Assembly: GCA_947631475.1 (NCBI GenBank)
Contig: CANRLI010000003.1
Location: 1-42,635, forward strand
From: an uncultured Bacilli bacterium
Lineage (GTDB): Bacteria > Bacillota_I > Bacilli_A > RF39 > UBA660
DNA: 42,635 nt
Reading direction: 5' to 3'
The first letter of the stretch is position 1; each line of letters opens with the position of its first letter. This document shows, in pieces, positions 7,030 to 17,494 of the stretch. The translations under genes and the position numbers were made by a program. The notes beneath the pieces were generated by a model. The model had not been told where the DNA came from, did no database searches, and saw only the letters and a list, made by a program, of their open reading frames with translations.

Positions 7030-9990
7030 ATGCTAGATTTTGATACGACGTTAGAATTAATGAAAAAATATGGGTTTAGTTCAACTTCAGTACACCCTTA
7101 TATTTATCAAAATGGGGATTCAATAGGAATATGTTATTCTTATTTAGATGATAATTATGGTTCTTTAGAGAGAATTAAGATATTTGATACAAAGGAATCT
7201 TTGGAAGAATTTTTAATTCAATTAAATTGGTTAAAAATTAATGGTAAAACTTATCATGTACGAATGATTTTAGATAATTATGAATCTATGAATCCTAAAG
7301 TATTATTTTTACGTAATGAAAAAATCATGATGACAGGGGAAATGTTTGATATTGATACAGTTGATATGCGTGAGTCACAAAGAAAGCAGATGGACGAAGT
7401 ATCGCAAATCTTATATGAAGCGGGGGATTTGTTTTTAGTTTATGATGAAGTAAAAGAAAGACAACTGCAATATCTAAAAAAAATTGTGGAACTAAAAAAT
7501 ACTCTTCGTCAAAAATATTTTGATTTGCAAAAAGAAATTGATATTTATAATAAAGTTAAAGTGGAGAGAAATTTGACCCTTTTGCCGGAAGTTATTGATG
7601 TTGGTAATATTAATGAAGCAATGGAGATAACTTTGAAAGACCGATATAATATGTATATTGCCAATAGACCTGATTTGGCTGAGATTAAGGACTTTATAAA
7701 GGAAGTATGGGATTTAAATTTAAACTTAGAACTTAATGTTAAGTATTATGAGGCTCAAAAAGAAGAAAATGATTTACGTAATGAATTAAAAACGGTTGAA
7801 CAAAAATTAGCTTTGATGAAAAATTTAAACGATGATTATAAGCCATTATTTGGGATAGATTTAGTTAGTCGTTTTAGAAAAATAAATACGGATTGTAAAA
7901 ATGAAAGTAATTATATTTCTGAGAATTATGTAGCTGAAAAATTAGATAGTATGAATAGAAAATATGCTGTTTATGATAGATTGGATTTACTTTATACGTC
8001 TGATTATTTAAGAGAAGCGATTCAAAATACTAATTATGCAGATTTAGCTATTAAATATGCTAAAGGTGCTAAAGACGAGTCTATTAATAGAACGAAGTTG
8101 CCTTTAAATGAAGTAGCTATGAATTTATCTTTAAAATATCGTGATAGCTTATTACCTGATGAACAAGCTATATTAGTTTTATATAATAATCATAAATATA
8201 GAAGACTTTGTAATGAGATTTTAGAATTAGATAATTTTGACCAAATGCCGATAAATGATGTAATTAAAAAGATTAGTTATATTAAAGGTTTTTCGAAACT
8301 TAAAACAGAATGTTATGATAGTGTGAAAAAAAGGATAGATGATCCAGTTAATCAATCAATTAAAAACTCTTTATTTAATAGCTTTGATTTTACTAGTTTT
8401 GAAACGTTTTTAAGTTCATTAATTAAACAATTAGTTAAGTTACGCAATTTAAGAAAAATGAATCTTAATAGTGATATTAATATGTATTCTATGATAAAAG
8501 ATACCAATGAAATAAATGGTAAAAAGTTTATCGTAGTTACTAATGATTTAAATTCTTTATTAGCTGAAGCTAAAGAAAATCATTCAACGATTGGAATAGC
8601 GTTATTAAAAGAAGGTTTGCCAGTTATGTATTCTCCATATTATTTTGATTTAGGTGATATATATAGTAAAGGGGCATCTTTACAAATGGCTATTAAAGAA
8701 ATGGTAAATTTTGAATTGCTAATAGAAATGACAGGTAATTTAATTAATATTGATAATAGTAAGATTGATGTAGCAAGATATTATACTGTTCCAAAGATTA
8801 CAGAAAATATTTCTTATGTAGATGATATAAAGTTAGGATATAAAACAACTTTTTGTAAATATGCTATTATGAATAATAGTTTAAATTCATTACAAAATAC
8901 GGTAGTTAAACCAGTGACAAATGATACAACTCCTACAGTTGGTTTAAATAATACAATTCCTAATCCTAATCCTGTAGCCGTTGCAAATAAACCGTCTATA
9001 CCAGTACAAGTTAATCAAGTAAAGCCTGAAGTAAAAAATATTTCTAGTCCTGCAACTGCAACAAATAATGTAGTTAAGAATGCTGTAGCTAGTGGCGTTA
9101 GTAAAAATGTGCAGCCTCAAGCAAAGGTAAATAATGAACCTAAAGTAGCTGTGGCATCATCAGCTTTACCACCTAAATCTGTTTCATCTTCAGTAAAACC
9201 TGCAATATCTGATGGATCAAAAGCATCTTTGCCAACTAATAAAACATCGGTATCTACTATGCAACCAAAAGTGATAAAAAAAGATAATGTTCCATCTGCA
9301 GTGGTTAGTAATTTGAATAGTCCACAGGATAGTAAGACTAATGTAAAAGTGAATACTCCTCAATCAACTGTGACCAAAAGTAGTGTTCAACCTGTTAAAA
9401 CACCAGTAGTAGCAAAACCACAAAATACTGTAATAAAAGGTAACAGTGAAGTTTCGGCAAATACTAAGCCTACTACTAATGTAGACAAAGATAAAAAGGT
9501 AGAAACTAAAGTACCAAATGTTTTACCAAGTAAAGAAAATGTCGTAACGACTAAACCTGTTGAACCAGGTATTGCTCAAAAACCAGCTGCTTTAAAAAGT
9601 ACTGTAGTAGTTAGTAAAAATGCTGATTTAAAACCACCATTAAAAACAGCACCTACGATAGTAAAGGTGCCTACGATTAAAAAGCCAGTATCTAACCAAG
9701 TTAATCCAAGTAATAATACTTCATCGACTAATCAGGTGCCATCAGCAAAGATATCTACTAGTGAGCCAATAAAAGGTAAAAGTCCAGTTACGGTTACACC
9801 TAGTAATCCAACTGTTAATAAAATAACGCCACCAGCTAGTGAACAAAAGGTTATAAAAGTATCTTCAGTTAAACAGCCTGTTAAAACAGCTATAAATCAA
9901 GCAAAGGTAATAAGTAAAGAAAATAGTCCTAAAAATAATGATATAAATTCACAGAAACAATTATCTAGTGTAGTTAATAAGAAAGAGTGA
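7030..9990 (+). CDS. 986-aa protein of unknown function: N-terminal and coiled-coil region plus ~350-aa V/K/P/T/S-rich low-complexity tail
   Basis: Complete ORF with RBS; no signal peptide or obvious TM; tail such as KPSIPVQVNQVKPEVKNISSPATATNNVVKNAVAS. Confidence 0.6.
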   Translation: MLDFDTTLELMKKYGFSSTSVHPYIYQNGDSIGICYSYLDDNYGSLERIKIFDTKESLEEFLIQLNWLKINGKTYHVRMILDNYESMNPKVLFLRNEKIMMTGEMFDIDTVDMRESQRKQMDEVSQILYEAGDLFLVYDEVKERQLQYLKKIVELKNTLRQKYFDLQKEIDIYNKVKVERNLTLLPEVIDVGNINEAMEITLKDRYNMYIANRPDLAEIKDFIKEVWDLNLNLELNVKYYEAQKEENDLRNELKTVEQKLALMKNLNDDYKPLFGIDLVSRFRKINTDCKNESNYISENYVAEKLDSMNRKYAVYDRLDLLYTSDYLREAIQNTNYADLAIKYAKGAKDESINRTKLPLNEVAMNLSLKYRDSLLPDEQAILVLYNNHKYRRLCNEILELDNFDQMPINDVIKKISYIKGFSKLKTECYDSVKKRIDDPVNQSIKNSLFNSFDFTSFETFLSSLIKQLVKLRNLRKMNLNSDINMYSMIKDTNEINGKKFIVVTNDLNSLLAEAKENHSTIGIALLKEGLPVMYSPYYFDLGDIYSKGASLQMAIKEMVNFELLIEMTGNLINIDNSKIDVARYYTVPKITENISYVDDIKLGYKTTFCKYAIMNNSLNSLQNTVVKPVTNDTTPTVGLNNTIPNPNPVAVANKPSIPVQVNQVKPEVKNISSPATATNNVVKNAVASGVSKNVQPQAKVNNEPKVAVASSALPPKSVSSSVKPAISDGSKASLPTNKTSVSTMQPKVIKKDNVPSAVVSNLNSPQDSKTNVKVNTPQSTVTKSSVQPVKTPVVAKPQNTVIKGNSEVSANTKPTTNVDKDKKVETKVPNVLPSKENVVTTKPVEPGIAQKPAALKSTVVVSKNADLKPPLKTAPTIVKVPTIKKPVSNQVNPSNNTSSTNQVPSAKISTSEPIKGKSPVTVTPSNPTVNKITPPASEQKVIKVSSVKQPVKTAINQAKVISKENSPKNNDINSQKQLSSVVNKKE

Positions 9991-9995
9991 TAAGA

Positions 9996-10397
9996 ATGAA
10001 AATATTAGATTTATTAAAAGAATTTGTGCCGACTTTAAAAAAGTATGTTAATTATTTGATGAAAGTAGATTTCAAAGGTTTATTTATTAATACAATTATT
10101 ATTCTATGTTTAATTTTGTTAGCAGCTTTTGTTTATGTTCCTCTTGGAATAGTTCAAGATGTTTTAAATAGTCTATTACAACTATTTATTCCGTTAACAG
10201 GAACATTTGGTTTAATTTATTCTTTATTATTTAAAATAATAGGAGCTCTACTTGCAATCATAGTTTTTATCTACTTGTTTAATAAAAGATTTGAAGATAT
10301 TGAAAATAAAGAAAAAGAAGAAAAAAGAGAAGTAAATAATAAAAAAGTTGGAGAAACTGAAAAAGATAATTTAGATTTACCAAAAGAAAAGGAATAA
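9996..10397 (+). CDS. Membrane protein with two or more TM segments and charged K/E tail, coupled to the upstream gene
   Basis: The ORF (GTG at 9987, ATG at 9996) overlaps or abuts the upstream TGA at 9988-9990; hydrophobic segments; tail KEKEEKREVNNKKVGETEKDNLDLPKEKE. Confidence 0.6.
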   Translation: MKILDLLKEFVPTLKKYVNYLMKVDFKGLFINTIIILCLILLAAFVYVPLGIVQDVLNSLLQLFIPLTGTFGLIYSLLFKIIGALLAIIVFIYLFNKRFEDIENKEKEEKREVNNKKVGETEKDNLDLPKEKE

Positions 10398-10416
10398 GAT
10401 TGTAATACTGAATATT

Positions 10417-10438
10417 AGGATTTTAATCCTTTTTTTAT
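10417..10438 (+). terminator. Weak terminator-like hairpin (AGGAT-TTTA-ATCCT-T7)
   Basis: 5-bp stem plus T run. Confidence 0.45.
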
Positions 10439-10544
10439 TTTATTTATGTAAAGGTTGCTTTTTAATTGCTTTAAAACTTGTCAATTATTTTAAAATGTGG
10501 TATTGTGTTCCTTGGGTTTTAAAAACAAGAAGTGGGGAAGTTAT

Positions 10545-12356
10545 ATGGATAAAATAATAAATATAGCTGTAGTAGCGCATGTTGATGCTGGTAAAAGTAC
10601 ATTAGTTGATGCTCTTCTTAATCAAAATGGCGTTTTTCGTGAAAATGAAGAAGTAGTTGACTGTGTAATGGATAGTAATGACATAGAAAGAGAAAGAGGA
10701 ATTACTATTTATTCCAAAAATTGTGCTATTAGGTATAAAGATTATAAAATTAATATTGTGGATACGCCTGGTCATGCCGATTTTTCTTCAGAAGTAGAAC
10801 GAATTATGAAAACTGTTGATACAGTAATATTACTTGTAGATGCTGCTGAAGGACCTATGCCTCAAACAAGATTTGTTTTAAATAAGGCGTTAGAACAAAA
10901 TTTGAAACCAATTTTATTTATAAATAAAATAGACAAAAAGGATGCTCGTCCTCAAGAAGTTGTGGATATGACTTTTGATTTATTTATGGAATTAAATGCG
11001 ACTGATGAGCAATTAGATTTTCCAATTGTTTATGGAATTGCTAGAGAGGGAATTGCTCAACTTTCTTTAGATGAACCAGGTAAAGATATATCACCATTAC
11101 TTGATATAGTCTTAAAACAATGTAAACCTTATGAAGGTAATGAAAATGACCCATTACAAATGCAGGTTAGTTCTTTAGATTATGATTCATTTATTGGTAG
11201 ATTAGGAATTGGTCGTGTTACAAAAGGAAAAATAAAAAATGGACAGACTGTTGCTTTAGCTAAAAACGACGGAACTATTTCATCTTTTAGAATATCTAAA
11301 TTATTTGTTGAGGAAGGTATTAAAAGGGTTGAAAAAGACGTAGCTTATTATGGCGATATTGTTACTTTTGCTGGGTGTCCTGATATTTCAATTGGGGATA
11401 CGGTTTGTGATAAAGATAATATTAAGCCAATGGAACCTATTGTAATTGAAAGACCAACCTTAAGTATGGATTTTTTAGTCAATTCTAGTCCTTTTGCTGG
11501 TAAAGATAAGTTAAGTAAATTTATAACTAGTAGACATATTAAAGAACGATTAGAAAAAGAATTGGAGACAAATGTTGGTTTAGAAGTAGAGGAATTACCA
11601 GATTCTGATGGTTATAAAGTATCAGGACGTGGAGAATTGCATTTGTCAATTTTGTTGGAAAATATGCGTCGTGAAGGTTATGAACTAAGTGTGTCAAAAC
11701 CAGAAGTTTTATATAAAGAAGTTAATGGAGTAAAATGTGAACCATTTGAAAAGGTTATTGTTAATTGTCCTTCTGAGTATTCGGGTACTATTATTAATGA
11801 TTTACAAGAAAGAAAAGCTACCTTAGAGGTCGTTAATAATGATGAAAATAATTATGTTCATTTGGAATTTAGTGCTCCTACACGTGGTCTGATTGGCTAT
11901 CGAAGTGCATTTATAACTAATACTAAAGGTGAAGGAGTTATGGTTCGTAGTTTTGATGAATACAAACCTTGTGTTGGGGAAATTAGCGGACGTAAAAATG
12001 GTGTTTTAGTTTCAATGGAAAATGGTAAAACATTAGGATTCTCATTATTTAACTTACAGGATAGAGGAACTTTAATTGTTGGCCCAGCAGAAGAAGTATA
12101 TGTTGGTATGATTGTGGGAATTAACAATCGAGATAATGATTTGAATGTTAATCCATGTAAAAATAAACAACTTACTAATACACGTGCTTCGGGAAGTGAT
12201 GAGGCAATTGCTCTTATTAAACCTAAGACATTCTCTTTAGAGGAAGCATTAGAGTTTATTGAAGACGATGAATATGTGGAAGTTACACCAAGTGCTATTC
12301 GTTTAAGGAAAAAGATTCTTGATCCTAATGAAAGATTTAGATTAAACAGAAAATAA
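10545..12356 (+). CDS. typA: GTP-binding protein TypA/BipA
   Basis: MDKIINIAVVAHVDAGKSTLVDALLNQNGVFREN...RERGITIYSKN...DTPGHADFSSEVERIM; TypA C-terminal region. RBS ggggaag precedes the ATG at 10545. Confidence 0.95.
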   Translation: MDKIINIAVVAHVDAGKSTLVDALLNQNGVFRENEEVVDCVMDSNDIERERGITIYSKNCAIRYKDYKINIVDTPGHADFSSEVERIMKTVDTVILLVDAAEGPMPQTRFVLNKALEQNLKPILFINKIDKKDARPQEVVDMTFDLFMELNATDEQLDFPIVYGIAREGIAQLSLDEPGKDISPLLDIVLKQCKPYEGNENDPLQMQVSSLDYDSFIGRLGIGRVTKGKIKNGQTVALAKNDGTISSFRISKLFVEEGIKRVEKDVAYYGDIVTFAGCPDISIGDTVCDKDNIKPMEPIVIERPTLSMDFLVNSSPFAGKDKLSKFITSRHIKERLEKELETNVGLEVEELPDSDGYKVSGRGELHLSILLENMRREGYELSVSKPEVLYKEVNGVKCEPFEKVIVNCPSEYSGTIINDLQERKATLEVVNNDENNYVHLEFSAPTRGLIGYRSAFITNTKGEGVMVRSFDEYKPCVGEISGRKNGVLVSMENGKTLGFSLFNLQDRGTLIVGPAEEVYVGMIVGINNRDNDLNVNPCKNKQLTNTRASGSDEAIALIKPKTFSLEEALEFIEDDEYVEVTPSAIRLRKKILDPNERFRLNRK

Positions 12357-12375
12357 GTAAATTTCTGTTTTTTTT
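12344..12375 (+). terminator. typA terminator AAACAGAAA...TTTCTGTTT-T run
   Basis: Inverted repeat spanning the stop codon followed by T-rich tract. Confidence 0.7.
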
Positions 12376-12428
12376 ATTGTGTTATAAATAAAAAATGTTT
12401 ATAATAAAACGCAAAAGTTGGTGGGTTT

Positions 12429-13412
12429 ATGGTATCAGTATGTGAATTAAATGAAGAAGATATAGAAAAATATAAGCTTGTTTTTCAAGCTTGTTATGAC
12501 TTATTTAATGATGTGTCTGGTTTATATTACAAAATAAAAATAAATGGCAATGAAAGAATATTACATAGAACGGAAAATCTTTTTACTGTATTCGAATTAG
12601 AAAACGAAATTATTAACTATGAAATGTTTGCAGTGGATGAAGATTATAAAATAGTTGAAGTGGGTTTTGATGATTATGAAATGCATCGTCTTGGTGAGGA
12701 TAATGTTTTTCAAAGAAGAGATAATGGAGTTGCTGAAGTTATTAAACCGATTGTTAGAACTAATGGAGACGATTTTGAGGGATATAATGGTTTGATAATG
12801 TATACGCAATATAATAAAAATAATGATATGAGAGTGATAATTACTTATCAGCATAATTTTTATAATGGACAAGGAAAATTATTCCCTTTTCATGCAAAAG
12901 TACCTTTTCAAATAACCATACAAAAGCATGTTGCTTTAAAAGACAAAGGTCTTAAAATTCCTTTTTGTCAAGAGACATATATTAAAAGAACTTTTGATTA
13001 TAATGATGAGCCTAAGTATTATACTTGGGCAACGATGAAAGATTTTGGCGTTGTTGCTACTTTGGGCAAAGATGTTGTTAGTTTACAAGGAACAAGTGAT
13101 ATAACAAGATATTATAAAGAGTTGTTTGTGACAAAAGATTATCGAGCAGTTTCATTATTCCCATTCTGTTGTCAGTATAAGATAGATGATATTAATGACT
13201 ATCTAAAAAGTAAAGGGTTTAGTACTTCTATACCACAAATTTTAATTGATGATTATAATGATGATTTATATGAGCTTAATATTTATCAAGAATTAGCTGA
13301 TTATATAAAAGAGATAGAAGAAAATAAGGATTATTCAAATGCTAGTCCAGTGGTTTTAAAATTAACGGTAGATGAAGGTGGGGATAAAGTTGGCAAGAAT
13401 TATAAAATGTGA
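12429..13412 (+). CDS. Orphan protein, paralogue A of a tandem pair
   Basis: RBS ggtgg; shares motifs with the following ORF (GYNGLIMYTQYN, MKDFGVVATLG, RYYKELFVTKD, SLFPFC, IPQILIDDYND). Confidence 0.6.
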   Translation: MVSVCELNEEDIEKYKLVFQACYDLFNDVSGLYYKIKINGNERILHRTENLFTVFELENEIINYEMFAVDEDYKIVEVGFDDYEMHRLGEDNVFQRRDNGVAEVIKPIVRTNGDDFEGYNGLIMYTQYNKNNDMRVIITYQHNFYNGQGKLFPFHAKVPFQITIQKHVALKDKGLKIPFCQETYIKRTFDYNDEPKYYTWATMKDFGVVATLGKDVVSLQGTSDITRYYKELFVTKDYRAVSLFPFCCQYKIDDINDYLKSKGFSTSIPQILIDDYNDDLYELNIYQELADYIKEIEENKDYSNASPVVLKLTVDEGGDKVGKNYKM

Positions 13413-14394
13413 AGGTGAGGTACTAGAAAAGATACCTAATATAATGGGTCATATTTATGAATATTTTAAAGAAAAACCACTAGTCGTTTATGCTGTTATA
13501 GATGAAAATAAGCAAATAGGTTTTATTGCTAAGGATTTTGATAATGGTATTTATCTTAAAACAGCAAGTAGTGATTATGATATTATTCCTTTTCGTTTAA
13601 ATGAAGATGGGACATTGGGGGTATTTAAAATAGGTGATAATACTATTTTTAAAAATAATTTGGAAATTAAAAAAACTAAACTGATGGAGATAAAAGATAG
13701 TACAAATGATGTTTTTATGATAGATGGACAAGGAATACAGTATTGCCTTGGTATTAGAAAGTTAGATAATGAAGATGTAGACGGCTATAATGGAATGGTA
13801 TTTTTACTACAATATAATCCTCAAACTGATGTTTTATGTGATATTAAATATCAACAAATGTATTATGAAAATGGTGGTAAAAATTTAATATATGATTTTC
13901 ACACTAATATTATTGATGCTTTATCTATTGAGGAAAATTATTGTAAATGTCAAAAACGTCGTGGTTTTCTTGGACCTAATTTTAAGTATTATACAAAATA
14001 TGAATTTGGTACTGGTATGTTAGGATATGTGATATCAACAATTAAAGATTATGGTTTTGTGAAAACGATGCGTAATGGTTCTTATGACTTACAAAAAAGT
14101 GATAGAATCGTTCGTTATGTTAAAAGCGCTTATCTATGTAAAGATGGTAGTTATTGTGATTTATGGCCTTTTGCATTGCAAAAAACTACGGATGAGATAA
14201 ATAAGATAATTGAAGAGTATGGGTTTAAAAATCAAATACCAGATATTTTATTGGATGTTTATAATGATTACGATCAAGTTAGTTGTGAATTACATGGATT
14301 AATAGAACAGATAAAAAATATTGAATTAAAAGAGGATAATGAAATGAGTGTGCATCTACAATTGGTTATAGAAAGTATGACGGAAGATAATTGA
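13390..14394 (+). CDS. Orphan protein, paralogue B of a tandem pair
   Basis: GYNGMVFLLQYN, IKDYGFVKTMR, RYVKSAYLCKD, DLWPFA, IPDILLDVYND align with paralogue A. Probable TTG start at 13390 after RBS aaggtgggg; the ATG at 13372 is the alternative. Confidence 0.6.
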   Translation: MARIIKCEGEVLEKIPNIMGHIYEYFKEKPLVVYAVIDENKQIGFIAKDFDNGIYLKTASSDYDIIPFRLNEDGTLGVFKIGDNTIFKNNLEIKKTKLMEIKDSTNDVFMIDGQGIQYCLGIRKLDNEDVDGYNGMVFLLQYNPQTDVLCDIKYQQMYYENGGKNLIYDFHTNIIDALSIEENYCKCQKRRGFLGPNFKYYTKYEFGTGMLGYVISTIKDYGFVKTMRNGSYDLQKSDRIVRYVKSAYLCKDGSYCDLWPFALQKTTDEINKIIEEYGFKNQIPDILLDVYNDYDQVSCELHGLIEQIKNIELKEDNEMSVHLQLVIESMTEDN

Positions 14395-14443
14395 TTTTTA
14401 GACAATTAATGATATACTTAATTAAGAAAAAAGGAGTGAAACT

Positions 14444-15937
14444 ATGCGTGAATTTACAGAACAGGAATTGGTAAGAAGAGAAAAGGCAGATAAAATAAGA
14501 GAATTAGGTCTTGATCCTTTTGGTCATAAATTTGAACGAACAGGTTATGCCGCGGCGATAAAAGAAAAGTATGCAAATGTAGAACATGATGCTTTTGAAA
14601 ATATGAATGATACTGTCACAGTGGCCGGTAGAATTATGTTTATTAGAAAAATGGGTAAGGCATCTTTCTTTTCAATTAAAGATAAAACGGGTTCTATTCA
14701 AATTTATATTTCTATAAATGATATAGGAGAAGATGCTTATACTTTATTTAAAAGTGCTGATATAGGTGATATTGTTGGCGTATATGGTAAAGTAATGAAA
14801 ACTCAAACAGGTGAGGTAACTATTAAGTGTTTAGAGTATACTCATTTAGTTAAAGCATTGAAACCATTACCTGAAAAGTTTCATGGACTTACGGATATTG
14901 AAGAAAGATATAGAAGACGTTATGTTGATTTAATTGTTAATGATGAATCTAAACGTGTGGCTTTTTTAAGACCAAAGATTATTAGATGTATCCAAAATTT
15001 TATGGATAATCAGGGTTTTACAGAAGTTGAAACTCCTATTTTGTCTACTTTGCTTACTGGAGCTAGTGCTCGTCCATTTGTAACCCATCATAATACACAG
15101 GATTTGGATATGTATCTTCGTATTGCTTTAGAGTTGCCACTTAAAAGATTATTAGTTGGTGGTATGGAAGCTGTTTACGAAATTGGTCGTGTCTTTAGAA
15201 ATGAAGGAATGGATCCTAAACATAATCCTGAGTTTACTTTAATGGAAGCTTATTTAGCATATAGTGATTTAGAAGGAATGATGGATTTAACTGAAAAAAT
15301 GTATCAGACAATCGCTACAGATGTTATTGGTAAAATGGAATATAATTTTGGGGGATATGAGATAAATTTAGAGGGTCCTTGGAAGAGAATAAGTATGGTT
15401 GATGCAATAAAAGAACAAACGGGCCTTGACTTTAAAAAAGAGATGAGTCTTGATGAGGCTTTAAAACTGGCTTCAGAGCACCATATTGAAGTTCAAGAAC
15501 ATGAAAAGACCGTGGGTCATATTATTAATTTATTTTTTGAAAAATATGTTGAAGAAACTTTAATTCAACCAACCTTTTTATATGGACATCCTGTGGAAAT
15601 ATCACCACTTACAAAGAAAAATCCCGATGATCCAAGGTTTGTCGATAGATTTGAATTGTTTATAGCTGGTAAAGAATTTGCTAATGCTTATACAGAATTA
15701 AATGATCCTATTGATCAGTTGGAAAGATTTGAAGAACAATTAAAAGAAAAAGACTTAGGTAATGAAGAAGCAAATGATATAGATATGGATTTTATAGAAG
15801 CTTTGGAATATGGAATGCCACCTGCTGGCGGAATAGGATATGGAATTGATAGATTATGTATGCTATTTCTAGAGCAAGAGTCAATTCGTGACGTTTTATT
15901 ATTTCCAACAATGAAAGAACGAGGAGGTAAAGAGTAA
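14444..15937 (+). CDS. lysS: Lysine--tRNA ligase (class II)
   Basis: VETPILSTLLTGASARPFVTHHNTQDLDMYLRIALELPLKRLLVGGMEAVYEIGRVFRNEGMDPKHNPEFTLMEAY; RBS aaaggag. Confidence 0.97.
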   Translation: MREFTEQELVRREKADKIRELGLDPFGHKFERTGYAAAIKEKYANVEHDAFENMNDTVTVAGRIMFIRKMGKASFFSIKDKTGSIQIYISINDIGEDAYTLFKSADIGDIVGVYGKVMKTQTGEVTIKCLEYTHLVKALKPLPEKFHGLTDIEERYRRRYVDLIVNDESKRVAFLRPKIIRCIQNFMDNQGFTEVETPILSTLLTGASARPFVTHHNTQDLDMYLRIALELPLKRLLVGGMEAVYEIGRVFRNEGMDPKHNPEFTLMEAYLAYSDLEGMMDLTEKMYQTIATDVIGKMEYNFGGYEINLEGPWKRISMVDAIKEQTGLDFKKEMSLDEALKLASEHHIEVQEHEKTVGHIINLFFEKYVEETLIQPTFLYGHPVEISPLTKKNPDDPRFVDRFELFIAGKEFANAYTELNDPIDQLERFEEQLKEKDLGNEEANDIDMDFIEALEYGMPPAGGIGYGIDRLCMLFLEQESIRDVLLFPTMKERGGKE

Positions 15938-15952
15938 TCTTTATCTTTTTTG
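15925..15952 (+). terminator. lysS terminator (GTAAAGA-GTAA-TCTTTAT-CTTTTTT)
   Basis: Short inverted repeat with T run overlapping the stop codon. Confidence 0.55.
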
Positions 15953-16001
15953 TGTGTAAGGAGCTAATATGTGTTATAATTTGGCTATAGGAGGTTAAAT
16001 T

Positions 16002-17435
16002 ATGAAGAAAAAAAGTGATAAAATTATTTTATTATTGATTATGATTTTAGTATTTTCTGTCTTGTCTTGGGTTATTCCAGGAGGTAGTTTTGCGACGGGA
16101 GCTTTTGTTAAAAGTTCAATGGCAAGAGTTGGAATATACGAATTATTTGTAGCATTTTTTTATTCATTTAGTAGTAGAATAATTGATGTAACGTATATCT
16201 TATTAATTGGTGGTTGTTATGGTGTTTTGATTAATACAAAATCGTATCGTAAGTTAGTTGATAAGACGGCTAATTTGATTTTAAATAAAGAAGCTATTGC
16301 TATGCTTATTATAACTTTGGTAATGGGATTGTATGTATCAATATCAAATCAAATGCTTTTGTTATTTTGTTTAGTCCCTTTTATAGTATCTGTTTTTTTA
16401 AGAAATGGTTGTAAGAAATTGACAGCAATCAGTGCTGCTTTTGGTGGTATCTTTATAGGTTTGATTGGGCAAACTTTTGGAACTTATGGAATGGAAGCTA
16501 TTAATAGTTTGATTGCTACTTTACCTGACCCAGTAGATTCACTAATAGGGGTAAAGATTGTTATCTTTGTTGTTACTTATGCTTTATTTAATACATTTGC
16601 GATAATGTATTTAAATAAATATAAAAGATCGGCTGATGGAGGGCAATATGATTTGTTTTGTCCCGAAGTTTTAGATGAAAGCAAAGTTAAAAAGAGAAAT
16701 AAAACTAAAATATGGCCAACTATAGTAATGTTTTCTATCATGTTAATTGCAATAGGTTTAGGTTATATAAGTTGGAAAGATAGTTTTGGTATTAACTTTT
16801 TTTCAGAATTACATACTAATTTTGAAAATGCTTTAGTTATAGGTGATGATGTACCTTTATTGTCTTCTTTATTTGGTTCTTACCTAACTGGTTTTGGAGA
16901 ATATTCTGATTTGTTGTTTGCAGCATTTTCAGTATTTGTAACAACGATTATTATTGCTTTAATAAATAAAATTTCAATTAGTGATTTTATTAAATATTTT
17001 GGTTCTGGTGTTAAAAATATATCTAAGGTAGCATTTATTTATATTTTGGTATATTCATTAGTAGTATTATTAGCATTATTTCCTTGGCCATTAACTTTAA
17101 TTAATATGTTCTTTGGTAAGGGTAACTTTAATATATTTGCTTTGCCATTAATTGCAATAGTAGCTTATTTATTTGCTATAGACTTTCCTTCTTTTGGTCA
17201 AATGTTTGGGGCATATTTAATCGTAACTTATATGGAAGATATTGCTTCAGCAACATTAATTTGGCATTTAGGCGGAGCTATTGCAACGGTATTTGTTCCA
17301 ACGAGTGTTATCTTATTAATAGCTCTTACTTATGGCGATATTCCTTATATTAAGTGGTTAGGATATATTTGGAAGTTTGTTGTTTCATTACTTATCGCAG
17401 TATTTATTATATTGGGAGTAGCGATATTGATGTAA
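16002..17435 (+). CDS. YfcC-like multi-pass membrane transporter (C4-dicarboxylate/basic amino acid antiporter-type superfamily)
   Basis: N-terminus LSWVIPGGSF, many TM helices, GGCYGVLINTKSYRKLVDK; overall YfcC-like pattern. Substrate not assignable. Confidence 0.6.
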   Translation: MKKKSDKIILLLIMILVFSVLSWVIPGGSFATGAFVKSSMARVGIYELFVAFFYSFSSRIIDVTYILLIGGCYGVLINTKSYRKLVDKTANLILNKEAIAMLIITLVMGLYVSISNQMLLLFCLVPFIVSVFLRNGCKKLTAISAAFGGIFIGLIGQTFGTYGMEAINSLIATLPDPVDSLIGVKIVIFVVTYALFNTFAIMYLNKYKRSADGGQYDLFCPEVLDESKVKKRNKTKIWPTIVMFSIMLIAIGLGYISWKDSFGINFFSELHTNFENALVIGDDVPLLSSLFGSYLTGFGEYSDLLFAAFSVFVTTIIIALINKISISDFIKYFGSGVKNISKVAFIYILVYSLVVLLALFPWPLTLINMFFGKGNFNIFALPLIAIVAYLFAIDFPSFGQMFGAYLIVTYMEDIASATLIWHLGGAIATVFVPTSVILLIALTYGDIPYIKWLGYIWKFVVSLLIAVFIILGVAILM

Positions 17436-17436
17436 T

Positions 17437-17460
17437 AAAGAAGTTTTTACTTCTTTTTTT
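17437..17460 (+). terminator. Terminator AAAGAAGT-TTTT-ACTTCTTT-TTTT
   Basis: 8-bp perfect stem plus T tract. Confidence 0.75.
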
Positions 17461-17494
17461 CTTTGGGTAAGCATATGTTTTAATAGGTGAGCTT

